A stretch of 64,000 nt of DNA from Microplitis mediator (taxonomy: Eukaryota; Arthropoda; Insecta; Hymenoptera; Braconidae). Below are positions 1 through 9,736 of this stretch, piece by piece; position 1 is the first letter of the stretch, and the number at the start of each line of letters is the position of its first letter. The notes beneath the pieces are model-generated. The model was not told where the DNA came from. It did no database searches and saw only the letters and a program-made list of their open reading frames with translations. The stretch spans positions 3,495,879 to 3,559,878 of the forward strand of contig NC_079977.1 in assembly GCF_029852145.1 (NCBI RefSeq). The letters are read 5' to 3'. Made by a program: the position numbers and the translations under genes.

Positions 1-3000
1 ACAGTGACACACTCGCACTCGTCACGATATTTTCACCGGTACTAAAACTTGCAGTTTGCGGTAAACTCGTGGCGACGTCTATTTTTGGTAGACTTGGTAT
101 CACCGTAATCGTGTAAGACGGATATGGCATACCTGGAATATTTCGTAACCGGCAGTTCGATTTAACACCGAGTGTATGGGTACTGAAGCCATGAATCTCC
201 AGTGTACCGGATTCTTTAGGTGTACCAGCTAGTGAGACACCAATTGGTCCGGCTTTTCCCGGCAATGTTATGCTCTCCGGAAGCGACTCAAAGACGATGC
301 CGCTGGTCAGCAGCCGCATGTTGGACACGACCAATTCAAATGGCAGAGGATTTATCAGCTGAATAGACACCTCGCAGATGTCACCGTCGACCCACAGATA
401 ATCGACGCTGTTTTTCGATACATTTTTACGTTCAAGCGAACCGAAGTTTATGGGAGTGAATAAAAACGGGCCGTGGTCTTCTTTGACGCGTTGGATTTTC
501 TGTGGCTGGAGATGCGGCGGTAAATTTTTCAATGCAAACGCTTTGGTCATGGGTATGTTTATTAAATTTGCCGGCGGAATTACGATTCCTGACTCGAGAA
601 CGAGCGGCACTGGGGCACCTTCGCATTGTTGAGCGACTCCTTGCAGTTGCAGTGCGATGTCTGTACGTTCATTGGGTGATAGAAAGTGAAATAACGTTTG
701 TAAAATGAATGTCATATGGCGGGTGGCTAATGCCGGGTTGCCCATGCGATTAGCGGCGACAATTAACTCGTTGAGAACCTGGATTTGTATTGCTGGCCAG
801 CCTTTGCGGTTGTCGTCGGTCATGTCCGATGGATCTAGTGATAATTTGAACCCTGAGGTAGATTGTAGCAATAAATTGTAGCACTGCTTCCAGTCTCGGT
901 GAGGATTGTGAGGTGATACGTATCTTAGTGCTGCCAGACGCATGCAGAATGATGCTTTTCTGCTGAACCCAAATGAGGAATACAACTCAGCTAGTTTTGT
1001 AAAACGTTCGATTTTTTCTTGCTCGCTTAAATTTATGTGATTGAAGACGACGTTGTTTAAAAAACACGCCGCTTGCAGGGGACTGTTTTGTTCAATAGAA
1101 ATACGGGTCGCTTTGAAACTGGCCTCTGTTTCGACGATAGCGGCGTTCTGATACTTGCTGTAGTGAACGATAGCCTCGCGGTATTTCTTTGCTATTTCGT
1201 CAGCGGATAGTAAATGTGGGATGTGGACTTTTGGTGGTTCGTCGTTGGTGGGAGTTGGAAGAGATTGAGATTCGCGTCTTTTGCCCGGACTTGTTTCTTG
1301 GAGAGATGAATTGCGGTGTAGGGTCAAGGATCTACGTAAATTGGGGTACAATATCATTGATGATGTGGCGCATAGACCTTCGTACGCGGCTCCGAGCCAG
1401 AGCCAATCGTTGACTGTTTGAAGATTCGCTGCTGCGGTGCTGTAGTAATTTAGAGCTTCTATGCGGAGACCTAATTAAGTAAAATAAAAATGATTTTATT
1501 AATAAATAGGGAATGCATAAAATTTTTTGTACATTGGAAATTCTTACTCAGTTGGCTACTAAAATTTATTCTACGGTTCTATTGCCTACGGAAATATAAA
1601 ATATGTAATTTAATTGCGAAAAAAATAATTGCACTGTTACCTTGCCCGGCAACTTTACTATCATGGATTTTCCAGAATTAGTTGGTTATTAAATTTGGTG
1701 GCGTTGAAAAATTATTGACTTGAATTTGTACCTTTTCATGGCTTCGTCTTTTTTTATTGCCAAGTATTGGGATGAATAAATTTATCTGTATTTTTTAAAT
1801 TACATTTGAATTACGCGGGAAAAAGATGGTCGTATTTATTTTTTTAAATTAAATTTGTATTTTAATTATTCTGTGGGAAGACATCAGTTGTCTGTTATGA
1901 ATGTTTACTGCTGAATTTTTTACTGTTGGCTTCTAAAATTTATTCTACGGTTCTATTGCCTACGGAAATATAAAATATGTAATTTAATTGCGAAAAAAAT
2001 AATTGCAGTTCTATTGCCTACAGAAAAATAATTCATGATGTTCAATTGATTGCTATTTAATTGTGAACCCAAATCAAAGAAATACCTGATTAATGTAGAC
2101 AAGCTCCTGATTTTGCTGAGAAAATCTTGTACTTGTTGAGGAGAAATGACCAACGTTCAAGACTGATCACTTGATAAAAAAAACGCAGCTGGTCTGAAAA
2201 ATATCAGAACCTCGGTAGTCTTCACAATAGCAACTGGAAAACTTGACAGAGTTTTCTATCAGAAATTAGTGACCTGATCAGGTGATTCCCTGCGTCGACT
2301 ATGAGATTCAACCCAGTGTCTTATTATGGACATGACGAGTTATACTTTTGTCAAGACTACCGCGGTTCTGATATTTTACAGATCAATCGTCTTTTTTTTA
2401 TCAACTGATCGGTCTTGAACGTTGGTCATTTCTCCTCAAAAAGTACAAGATTTTCTCAGCAAAATCAGGAGCTTGTCTACATTAATCAGGTATTTCTTTG
2501 ATTTGGGTTCACATTATAATAGCAATCAATTGGACGTCATGAATTATTTTTCTGTAGGCAATAGAACAGTGCAATTATTTTTTTATGCAATTAAATTATA
2601 TATTTAATATTTACAGGCAATAGAACCGTAGAATAAATTTTAGTAGCCAACAGCAGTAAGAATTTTCAATGTACAAAAAAATATTGCAGGTATTTACAGG
2701 GTGGCCACAAAAAAATGATTTTAAAATTCCCTGATATTTCCCGGTTTTCCAGTAAAGTTTTTCACATTTTTCCCTGATTTAGAAATTTTATTCGTATCAT
2801 TTAGATATTCAAAGTTTTTATTATATTTTCATTTTTAATAATTTAATTTGATAATTAAATCATAAGAGAAACCAGAAAAAAATGGCAATAAAATAAATTA
2901 ATATTGCCTACTTTTGATTATTCGATGTTAAAAATGTATAAGTTAAAATATTTAATAAGAAATTTTATAATTTAAATAAATTCAAAATACACTGGTTACA

Positions 3001-4308
3001 CAAATTAAGGGATATTAAAGAAGTTTCAAATTTTTTAGTAATTTTAAGCAGTTTGTAACTCGAAGGAAAATGGTCGTACAATAAAAACAAAAAGTCAAAC
3101 TGTAGCTTCAAGTGTCTAGTTTTCTGAACTGGGTCTTTAAATTTTTTTATTATGCACGGTTCCGGAGCAATCAAAAATCAATCATAATTATCGAAAAAAA
3201 ATTATTGAAGCTCGAGGACCGTTTTTAAGACGAGCGAAAATTTGGTAAATTTCTTTTTCGATAGTTTTCTTAGGATTACTCCAGAACCGCACATAAAAAA
3301 ATATAAAGACCAGATCAGAAAACTAGACACTTGAAGCTACAATTTGCCTTTTTTGTTTTTGTCGTATGACCATTTTCCTTCGAGTTACAACCTGGGGAAA
3401 ATCACTTTAAAATTTGAAATTTTTACATCCCTTAATTTTTATAACCAGTACATAATTTAAAATTTTCAAAATTTTGAACTGTTACAATTTAATTCCCGGA
3501 TACTTTTCGAAATTCCCTGACATTTCCATAATATTTTCCGGTTGCATTAAATTCCCTGATAATTCCCGATTCGTGGCCACCCTGATTTAATACCTTTCCA
3601 CAAATAAAAATATTTACCAGCTTGCAAAGACAAATCAGCTAAATGTTTAGTCATCCTTCCGGAACATTTTTTTCTATTATTCCTCGATTCCAAGTCCAGT
3701 CCAATGAGTTCTTTTTTTTCAAACGGAGCGCGCAGTAACGGAGCACGGTCTATTTTTTCTCTCAACCTCTTCAACCTCTTGGACTCCAGTATCCAAAACA
3801 ATGCATTCAAACATTCCATCACCTGGTTCTCCAAACTTGGACACAATTCGTCATGATAATAAATCGCACGCGTTTTAAAATTCGAAGGCGGCGTGAAACC
3901 AGCTGGTGGTTCGTTGATATTATCAGACTCAGTGGGTCCAAAAAATATGGCACGTGAATCATACAACGTATCATTATACTTAACTTTAAGTGTCTCATGT
4001 AATCTGCATAATTCACTAAATTCATTCTGTTCCTCATACTTACTAAATGTTATCAGACCCAATAAACGTCTGTGAGTTTGAAAATCGCCCCAGTCAATAT
4101 TTTCAACAGGATAATCACGAACGAAACGTATTATTATCTCACGTGTACTTCCACCAGAGTCCACAATATTTAATTTACTCAAACTTTTATTTATACGATC
4201 GTATAATCTTGTCAGTGATTTTGGTTTCAATTGAGTGCCAATTGATTTTAATAAAACTAAAAGTGATGCATGATCGTGTGTTGTTTGGTCATAGTCTGGC
4301 TGTGACAT
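1..4308 (-). CDS. TRAPPC9: TRAPPC9 (NIBP/Trs120 family; Drosophila brunelleschi), partial
   Basis: Subunit of the TRAPPII tethering complex, which acts with Rab GTPases in ER-Golgi and Golgi/endosome traffic. Two coding exons are visible: 4308-3618 and 1470-1 (continuing past the left edge), joined over an intron at 3617-1471 with a GT donor and AG acceptor; the join makes one Gly codon and keeps the frame. The N-terminus begins MSQPDY and carries YPVENIDWGDFQTHRR, LYDSR, LESKRL and PFEKKELIGLD, all close to my recollection of vertebrate TRAPPC9. Across the splice the reading continues QAG-LRIEALNYY, then DWLWLGAAYEGLC, IVHYSKYQNA, GNPALATRHM and FLSPNER, again in family order. About 720 residues are present out of roughly 1,150 usual; the C-terminal third is missing because of the window edge. 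The start ATG is supported by alignment to the family start. The second exon is unusually long (at least 1.47 kb). The intron is filled with transposons. Confidence 0.93.
1519..2690. repeat. Foldback (long inverted repeat) element in TRAPPC9 intron
   Basis: The outer left arm (about 1519-1637) reappears reverse-complemented at about 2570-2690. An inner copy at 1923-2165 pairs with 2410-2653, beginning ctgttggct and ending agccaacag. The segment with tattctacggttctattgcc is present three times (two direct, one inverted). Short open frames at 1953-2153 (minus) and 2422-2607 (plus) translate alike only because they lie on the two arms. It looks like a non-autonomous foldback transposon that suffered a partial internal duplication. 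No transposase is visible. Confidence 0.75.
2697..3584. mobile_element. Non-autonomous DNA transposon, GTGGCCAC family, copy 1
   Basis: The ends are exact inverted repeats, CAGGGTGGCCAC and GTGGCCACCCTG. The inner ends carry repeated 'attccctga' motifs on both sides. Direct repeats of ATTTA flank both ends (2692-2696 and 3585-3589), fitting a 5-bp target-site duplication. It lies inside the TRAPPC9 intron, next to the exon 1 donor. A second copy lies at 8521-9311. I see no transposase; I do not assign a superfamily. Confidence 0.8.
2988..3442. repeat. Inner inverted repeat within the GTGGCCAC transposon
   Basis: Two arms of about 190 bp (2988-3180 and 3245-3442) are reverse complements, sharing for example gaaggaaaatggtc, cttcaagtgtctagttttctg and an actggtta end. 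It may be a foldback element inserted in, or a structural core of, the surrounding transposon. The other GTGGCCAC copy at 8.5-9.3 kb does not show this core. Confidence 0.7.
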
Positions 4309-5188
4309 ATTTTATTATTTATTATTGTTTATATATATATTTATATAACTATTTATTGTTTTTTTATCTGCTTTGCTGATTACGTATTTTGTTTAAAGCT
4401 TTGGATTATAAATTTATCTGAAATTAAAAAATTAATAAATTGTTGATTGATTTAAAAAAGAAGCAGATAAATTACAAATATGAGATATTAGTTTGCAGGT
4501 TGTATTTATATGGTTCATATATTTATATAAATTATTAATATACCTACTGGTCATAATAGATGAATAATTTATTGTACTTATGATATTTATTATAAATAAT
4601 GACGTTAAATATACGTAAGTTAAGAACATTTATGATGAGTATATATCAGTTACAGCTGTATGTACATATATATACTTATATATATAGATATATACGATAT
4701 ATTTATTCATTATTTTGAGTAGGAGACACATAACCTAGAAATCACCTGACAGTTCGACAATTTTCATGACAGCTAGTGGATTTATTTTTGGATCGTTATT
4801 TTACTACAAATAAATATATAGATATATATTTTTATGTATGTATACATATTTTGTTTTTGATATTTATCATTGATTTTATATATTTTTGATATTTATTTTT
4901 GGAATTTTTAATTGACAGCAGAAATTAATTTGACGTAAATCAAATTTTTTTAAATTCCCGCTATAAAAATTGAAAATTTTTTTTGAAAAATTGATATTCA
5001 AATTTTTATTTTGAAAATACTTTTGTTTAAATAATTAATATGTCATATATATGACGCTGAAAGTATGACACCTGACAGTTTTTGTTTTTTATCACCAAGT
5101 TGTCATAAAAATTTTTAAAAAATGAACAATAAAATTTCGAAAATTCTTCACGTGTCACTTTGTGATAAATTTGTTTATTTTATTCGCT
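4309..5188. other. AT-rich 5' flank of TRAPPC9, no gene
   Basis: Very AT-rich sequence with many short TA runs (4320-4350, 4660-4705, 4810-4850). The TRAPPC9 transcription start and promoter should lie here, on the minus strand, but I cannot identify a core motif with confidence. Open frames here are short and low in complexity. Confidence 0.5.
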
Positions 5189-5189
5189 A

Positions 5190-5800
5190 ATTAATTATGA
5201 GTGTAAATGTAGCAGGCAGACAAATTTAAAATTATCAATGAATAGAGTAAATAATTTAGAAAATAAAATTTATAAAAAATGGGCATTTAAAAAATTTTGA
5301 AATTAATAAGTGTTTTGATAACTATTATTTTTTTAAATTATTTGCTCTATTTATTTATAATTTTGAATTTGTCTGAGGTCTGCTACATTCACACTCATAA
5401 TTAATTATAATACTGAAGTTAGCAGACGTCTAGTAATTTTTGGATTTTTTTTTAGACGATAAAACATTAAAAAAAAATATTTGAAAAAATTGCACCTGTA
5501 GTTTTTTAAATTTTTTACATGTGCATATTTTTATATTATTTTTTTACAATTGATTTATTGAAAAACGAAAATTCAAAAATTTTTAAATGTCTGCTAACTT
5601 CAGGATCATATTAATTATGATACTGAAGTTAGCAGACAATTGTCAATTTTTGAATTCTTTTTCAACAATTTAATTAAAAAAAAAAATAAAAAATATGCAC
5701 GTATAGAAAATTTTAAAAACTCTAAGTGCATTTTTTTTTCTCGTCCATTATTTTGAAAAATATCAAAAAATATGAGACGTCGGTTAACTTCAGTATCAAT
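5190..5800. mobile_element. Three adjacent small palindromic elements (TRGCAGAC family)
   Basis: Three palindromes lie end to end: about 5190-5406 (ends atgagtgtaaatgtagcag / ctgctacattcacactcat), 5409-5613 (ends tactgaagttagcagac / gtctgctaacttcag) and 5617-5799 (ends tactgaagttagcagac / acgtcggttaacttcagta). The last two have an inner tgcac...gtgca pair. These look like MITEs (short non-autonomous DNA transposons). The same family recurs at 10.1-11.1, 12.4-13.1 and 17.9-18.5 kb. Confidence 0.75.
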
Positions 5801-6094
5801 TTTAATTTTAATTTTTAAATCCAGGTTTGGTCTGATTCGGGTGTCAGCAGACTCCAGGTGCCTGGTAGCAAATTATTAGATTTGAAGGAAGAAATTATCT
5901 AAAGAAATCCCTGGGGGATTTAATAAGCAGTCATTTAAAATATATATAGATATATAGTATTTTATTAAAAGAAATCGGACATAAGAGCAAAGAATCCCAG
6001 TTTGAGCAGAGTAAGCTTCAGGTCTCTCCCTGGACTGACAGTACTAATTTGATACAATTACAATAGTAAAGATTGTCATTGCATCTCAGGTTAC

Positions 6095-6612
6095 CCTAGT
6101 GAACGTCATCGAGGCCCCTGTCTTACCCCTATTCAAAAGTTCCTTTAAGACTCGGAGAGATTTCTTTTTGTCGTGCCTCTATAAAGCCTTGTATTTAAAT
6201 CAAAAGTCACTTAGTGACAGTTTCTTACGTATTCGCGAGTCTCGTCTCCGAAGAGGTGATGTGCATCAGAACTATCTTGAATTACCAAGTTGTCATAGCA
6301 CGAAATATGATAAATCTTTCATAGTTACTGCAGTCAGACCATGGAATCGGTTACCTGAACACTACGTCACAGCCTAATTTTCAAACTTTCCGTCAAGCTT
6401 GTTATGAGTTCATGTTGAGTGAAGAGAGTGTTTTTTAATGGTCTTTGGAATGAATTTATGATGGAATGTTATGGCTAATGTCATTTAATAATTGTTAATT
6501 ATAATTGTGTTTTATTGAATATTATTCTATACACTTATAAAAAGGGAAATTTTGTTTTACATTGGAGGGCCGCAAGGAGTCTCGACTTCATGGTCTTAAT
6601 AAATAAATAATA
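6095..6612 (+). pseudogene. 3' fragment of a non-LTR retrotransposon (LINE)
   Basis: The frame from 6099 translates to a segment ending in AVRPWNRLPEHYV, matching the 'A-R-W-N-LP' signature at the C-terminal end of insect LINE reverse-transcriptase proteins. The frame stops after VTA at 6377, but a shift lets the family-like tail continue (PNFQTFRQACYEF) to a stop at about 6438, so the copy is frameshifted. A short 3' UTR follows, ending in a (TAA)/(TAAA) rich tail at 6595-6622, which is how many LINEs end. The 5' part is missing, as expected for truncated insertions. I cannot assign a clade. Confidence 0.7.
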
Positions 6613-6622
6613 ATAATAATAA

Positions 6623-6939
6623 TTCACTCAAATGAAAGCTTTTGTATAGACGTTATCAGTTTAGACTCCAGAGTAGTGATAGCGTTTGCGAAAATCTTTT
6701 ATCTGTTTGAGTTCCCTATCAAAAAGTTCCCATAAAATCCACTGGTGGGAACTTTTGGATAGAGTTGCTCTGGTGATAAATTTTATTCCTTAACAAGACA
6801 ACCAAAGTCTTAATAATTGACATAAAAATAACAGGAATATCACATAAATTTTTGCCTGTCAGCATCATGTCATATGTAAAAAATTTTGGTTCATATAAAT
6901 AATAATATTTAATTTTTATTAACAGATTGATAAAAAAAT
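6623..6939 (+). promoter_or_regulatory. Probable promoter/5' leader of BLOC1S2
   Basis: The stretch between the LINE tail and the BLOC1S2 start. A good splice acceptor (poly-T rich, ending aacag at 6921-6925) lies 14 bp before the start codon, suggesting a 5' UTR intron. No TATA box can be assigned with confidence. Confidence 0.4.
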
Positions 6940-7440
6940 ATGACTACAAATAGCAGTGAGATGAATACAGTTGATATAGAAGATAATAAGCCGCATATTA
7001 TTAACACACCAGAGCACGATCATTCAAGATGTCAATCACCAAAGCACGGCACCACATTATCAACAAGCACCAGTAGTTTTGAAGCATTAGATCCTCATGA
7101 TCCGAATTTGAGTCGTTTAGCAACGACGATGTTTGAAAAAACAGGAGAATATCTGCAGGATGAATTGACATCAACTCATGCTGACTATCGGTTGCTTGAA
7201 AGATTGAATAAAGAGACGATTGCTAAATATGCTGAGTTAAAAACAATATCTACGAATGTATCACAATCACTGGAGGCACTTAATCAGAAATATAAAAAAT
7301 TGCAACCTGTTTTGGAAAACATTAATCAGATTGATGACAGTGTTGCTAAATTGGAACAAGCTGCTTATAAATTGGCGGCTTATTCTAAAAGATTAGAAGC
7401 TAAATTTAAAGATCTTGAGAAGGAAAGTAGAAGTAAATAA
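6940..7440 (+). CDS. BLOC1S2: BLOC-1 complex subunit 2 (BLOS2)
   Basis: Small coiled-coil subunit shared by BLOC-1 and BORC, which work in the biogenesis of lysosome-related organelles and in lysosome positioning on the cytosolic face of endosomes/lysosomes. The protein has 166 residues. Residues 1-50 are a low-complexity, probably disordered leader with no counterpart that I recognise. From about residue 55 the family core follows: TMFEKTGEYLQDELT, then LLERLNKETIAKYAE, LNQKYKKLQP and LEQAAYKLAAYSKRLEAK, matching my recollection of human BLOS2 nearly residue by residue. Heptad spacing throughout residues 60-160 supports coiled coil. The whole coding region is in one exon; an acceptor at 6925 suggests an upstream non-coding exon. 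Divergent from TRAPPC9, tail-to-tail with Elongin C. Confidence 0.93.
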   Translation: MTTNSSEMNTVDIEDNKPHIINTPEHDHSRCQSPKHGTTLSTSTSSFEALDPHDPNLSRLATTMFEKTGEYLQDELTSTHADYRLLERLNKETIAKYAELKTISTNVSQSLEALNQKYKKLQPVLENINQIDDSVAKLEQAAYKLAAYSKRLEAKFKDLEKESRSK

Positions 7441-7680
7441 ATTTATATTTTATTATTTAAATATTCAAATGTGGAGTCTATTATAAATTGTTATTATTGA
7501 TAATAATAAAATTCAAATGACATATATTTATTATTTGGTTTTAATTATTTTCCTTTTTAACTCGACGAAATAGTTTTTATGCTATTAAAGTATTTTCATA
7601 TTTCAAATAATTGTGATAAAGGAAAATTGTTATCATATTGTTGCAATTTATATTTATTTACTTGATAATGTTTTATTGAT
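7441..7680 (+). other. BLOC1S2 3' UTR and flank
   Basis: AT-rich stretch with an AATAAA-like hexamer inside taataataaaatt at about 7502-7512, a plausible polyadenylation signal about 65 bp after the stop. Nothing else is seen. Confidence 0.4.
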
Positions 7681-8497
7681 TTAAGGGAAAAACGAGTCTG
7701 AGATACAAAAAAAAGAGGTTTTTTTTTTTTTTTTTCAGAGTACAGTAGGACCTCGTTATAAGACTATTAGTTTCTCTCCCAAACTATCGTGGCACCTGGT
7801 TTATAAAAAAGAGAATGATAGTCTTTTAATGAGGTCCGACTGTACCTTCTTTATTAAAATTCTTAAAATTTGTGACATTCTGAAGCAACATTCCAAGAAT
7901 ATTCTGTGAAATTTTCTTAAAAAAATATTGAAAAATAAGCCAGTGGTAGTGGGGAGAGACGAGTCTAAAAAAAAAAGTCTCTATGCCGTAGGCAGGATAA
8001 CTCATGACTGCCATCTGAAATAAAAAAACCAAAAAGAATTCTTTAGTACATAAGTTTATCTTGGATCTGAACGAAGGAATAAACAAAATATTCATTTTTG
8101 AATTTTTGCTAAAGGTGCAATCAAAAAAACTGATTTTTTCCAAAAATTCTTCCTTTTGTTTAATTAAAAAATAAGTAGTAATTAAAAAAAAAAAATCCTT
8201 CGTTCAGATCTAAGATAAACTTGTGTACTAAAGAAATCTTTTGGTTTTTTTATTTCAGATGAGGCAGTCATGAGTTATCCTGTCTATGGCATGGAGACTT
8301 TTTTAAGTGACTCGTCTCTCCCCACTACCACTGGCTTATTTTTCAATATTTTTTATGAAAATTTAGCAGAGTATTCTTGGAATGATGCTTAATAATGTCA
8401 CAAATTTTAAGAATTTTAATAACGAAAGTACTCTGAAAAAAAAAATCACAAAAATATTCCCTTTTTTTTTGTATCGTAGACCTCTTTCACCCCTTAA
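7681..8497. repeat. Long inverted-repeat (foldback) element
   Basis: The left arm (7681-8078, including a later 102-bp insertion) and right arm (8197-8497) are reverse complements, with matching stretches such as gataagcc/ctggctta around agtggtagtggggagagacgagtc and gactcgtctctccccactacc. The ends are ttaaggg and cccttaa. The spacer of about 120 bp is AT-rich. No protein is encoded; the open frames on the two arms are mirror images. Confidence 0.8.
7743..7842. mobile_element. 100-bp pogo/Tc1-like MITE inserted in a foldback arm
   Basis: Terminal inverted repeats run cagtaggacctcgttataagac and gtctttt-aatgaggtccgactg. The element is flanked by TA on both sides (7741-7742 and 7843-7844), the target duplication of the Tc1/mariner/pogo group. 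The right arm of the host element keeps the empty site (cagagTActttcg, complementary strand of 8422-8435), so the insertion is directly visible. The CTCGTTATAA end resembles pogo-type ends as I remember them. Confidence 0.85.
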
Positions 8498-8520
8498 ATA
8501 ATAACAACCATTTATACTCT

Positions 8521-9311
8521 TCATGGTGGCCACAGATATTTGAGATTGAAATTCCCTGACTTTTCCAGGTATTCCAGTCAAACAATTCAAAAATTCCCTG
8601 ACTATGTGTAGTAATATTAAATCATTGGAAATATTTATTTAATTTAAAATAAAATGGTATAAGTCAGTTTAATCAATAATTAATCATTGTCGTTAAATGA
8701 AACTTTTTTTTATTATTTGTCAATGTTCATTGTTTTTTTTTTTATTTATTAAATGAATAATTTTTTATTTTTGATTTGAAATCCATGTTTTTATATAACT
8801 TACTCTATAATAAAATATAAATAAATTTTTCATTTTCACTAGAATAAATTTCATAAATAAGAATATTTCATAGAATATTAATAAAGTATTAATGAAGTAC
8901 GCGAATAATAAATATAGTGAAACTTATTAGTTCATTACTTATGTATACATTTAATGTTTTTAGTTTTTTAACTTATCAATATGGATGTAATAGCTTAAAG
9001 ATCCTGGCGATTGGTTTCTACTAAGACTTTTTTTTTCTAACAGCCTTGATAATTCTAACTGCTTCATTTTTTCGCTATTGGAATCAATTTCTACTAATTT
9101 TTTTCAAGATGGTTTTACAACCGCATTCGCGCCGCGTCACTTTTTCAACAGTTTTGACAGAAAACTAAATTTGGAGGATTTTTTCAGTCAAAAGAAAGAA
9201 AGTGAAAATTTTTCCAGCTTTGTGACGAAATTCCCTGACATTTCCCTGACTTTTCCAGTATATTTATAATTCCCTGACATTTCCAGGTTTTCTAGAAATG
9301 TGGCCACCATG
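8521..9311. mobile_element. Non-autonomous DNA transposon, GTGGCCAC family, copy 2
   Basis: Inverted ends CATGGTGGCCAC (8522-8533) and GTGGCCACCATG (9300-9311), with repeated 'attccctgac' and 'tttccag' motifs inside both ends, as in the copy at 2697-3584. ACTCT occurs at 8516-8520 and again at 9312-9316, a probable 5-bp target duplication with one extra T. The core differs from copy 1. The short open frame at 9078-9269 is not recognisable. Confidence 0.78.
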
Positions 9312-9736
9312 ACTCTAGTAACTGTGATTAATTTACCAACAATAAAATTGTTATGAGTAAATAAATATGATTATCACTTTTAAAAATTGGGTTTATTAGT
9401 AAAATCTACCTTACATATTTGATAATAATTATTGTTTATGTTTTATTAATAATATTATTACTGATTTAATAATTAAATGTAAAATGCCATTATAATCGAT
9501 TACTATATTAACTAATTTAACTTATTTGTATTGAGCTGTATGTTTAATATGTTTATTATAAATAAAATAAAAGTATGCACTATCAGAAAAAAAATATAAT
9601 TGAGTTAAGATTAAGTAACACGAACATCAATTGGCGGTATAAAAATGTAAATCGTTTACATCGTAGTAAGGCCCAAAGATTTAAATAAATTGTTATTCGT
9701 GTTACAAGCAAGTTAATGTGTAACATTTAAATATAA
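9312..9736 (-). other. Elongin C 3' UTR and downstream flank
   Basis: AT-rich stretch after the Elongin C stop. AATAAA-like hexamers on the minus strand around 9555-9570 could be the polyadenylation site. No other gene is seen. Confidence 0.4.

Noticed and set aside
432..708. Short frames overlapping TRAPPC9
   Set aside because: They are other-frame readings of the TRAPPC9 exon.
1953..2607. Pair of similar peptides on opposite strands
   Set aside because: They are the two arms of a foldback element, not duplicated genes.
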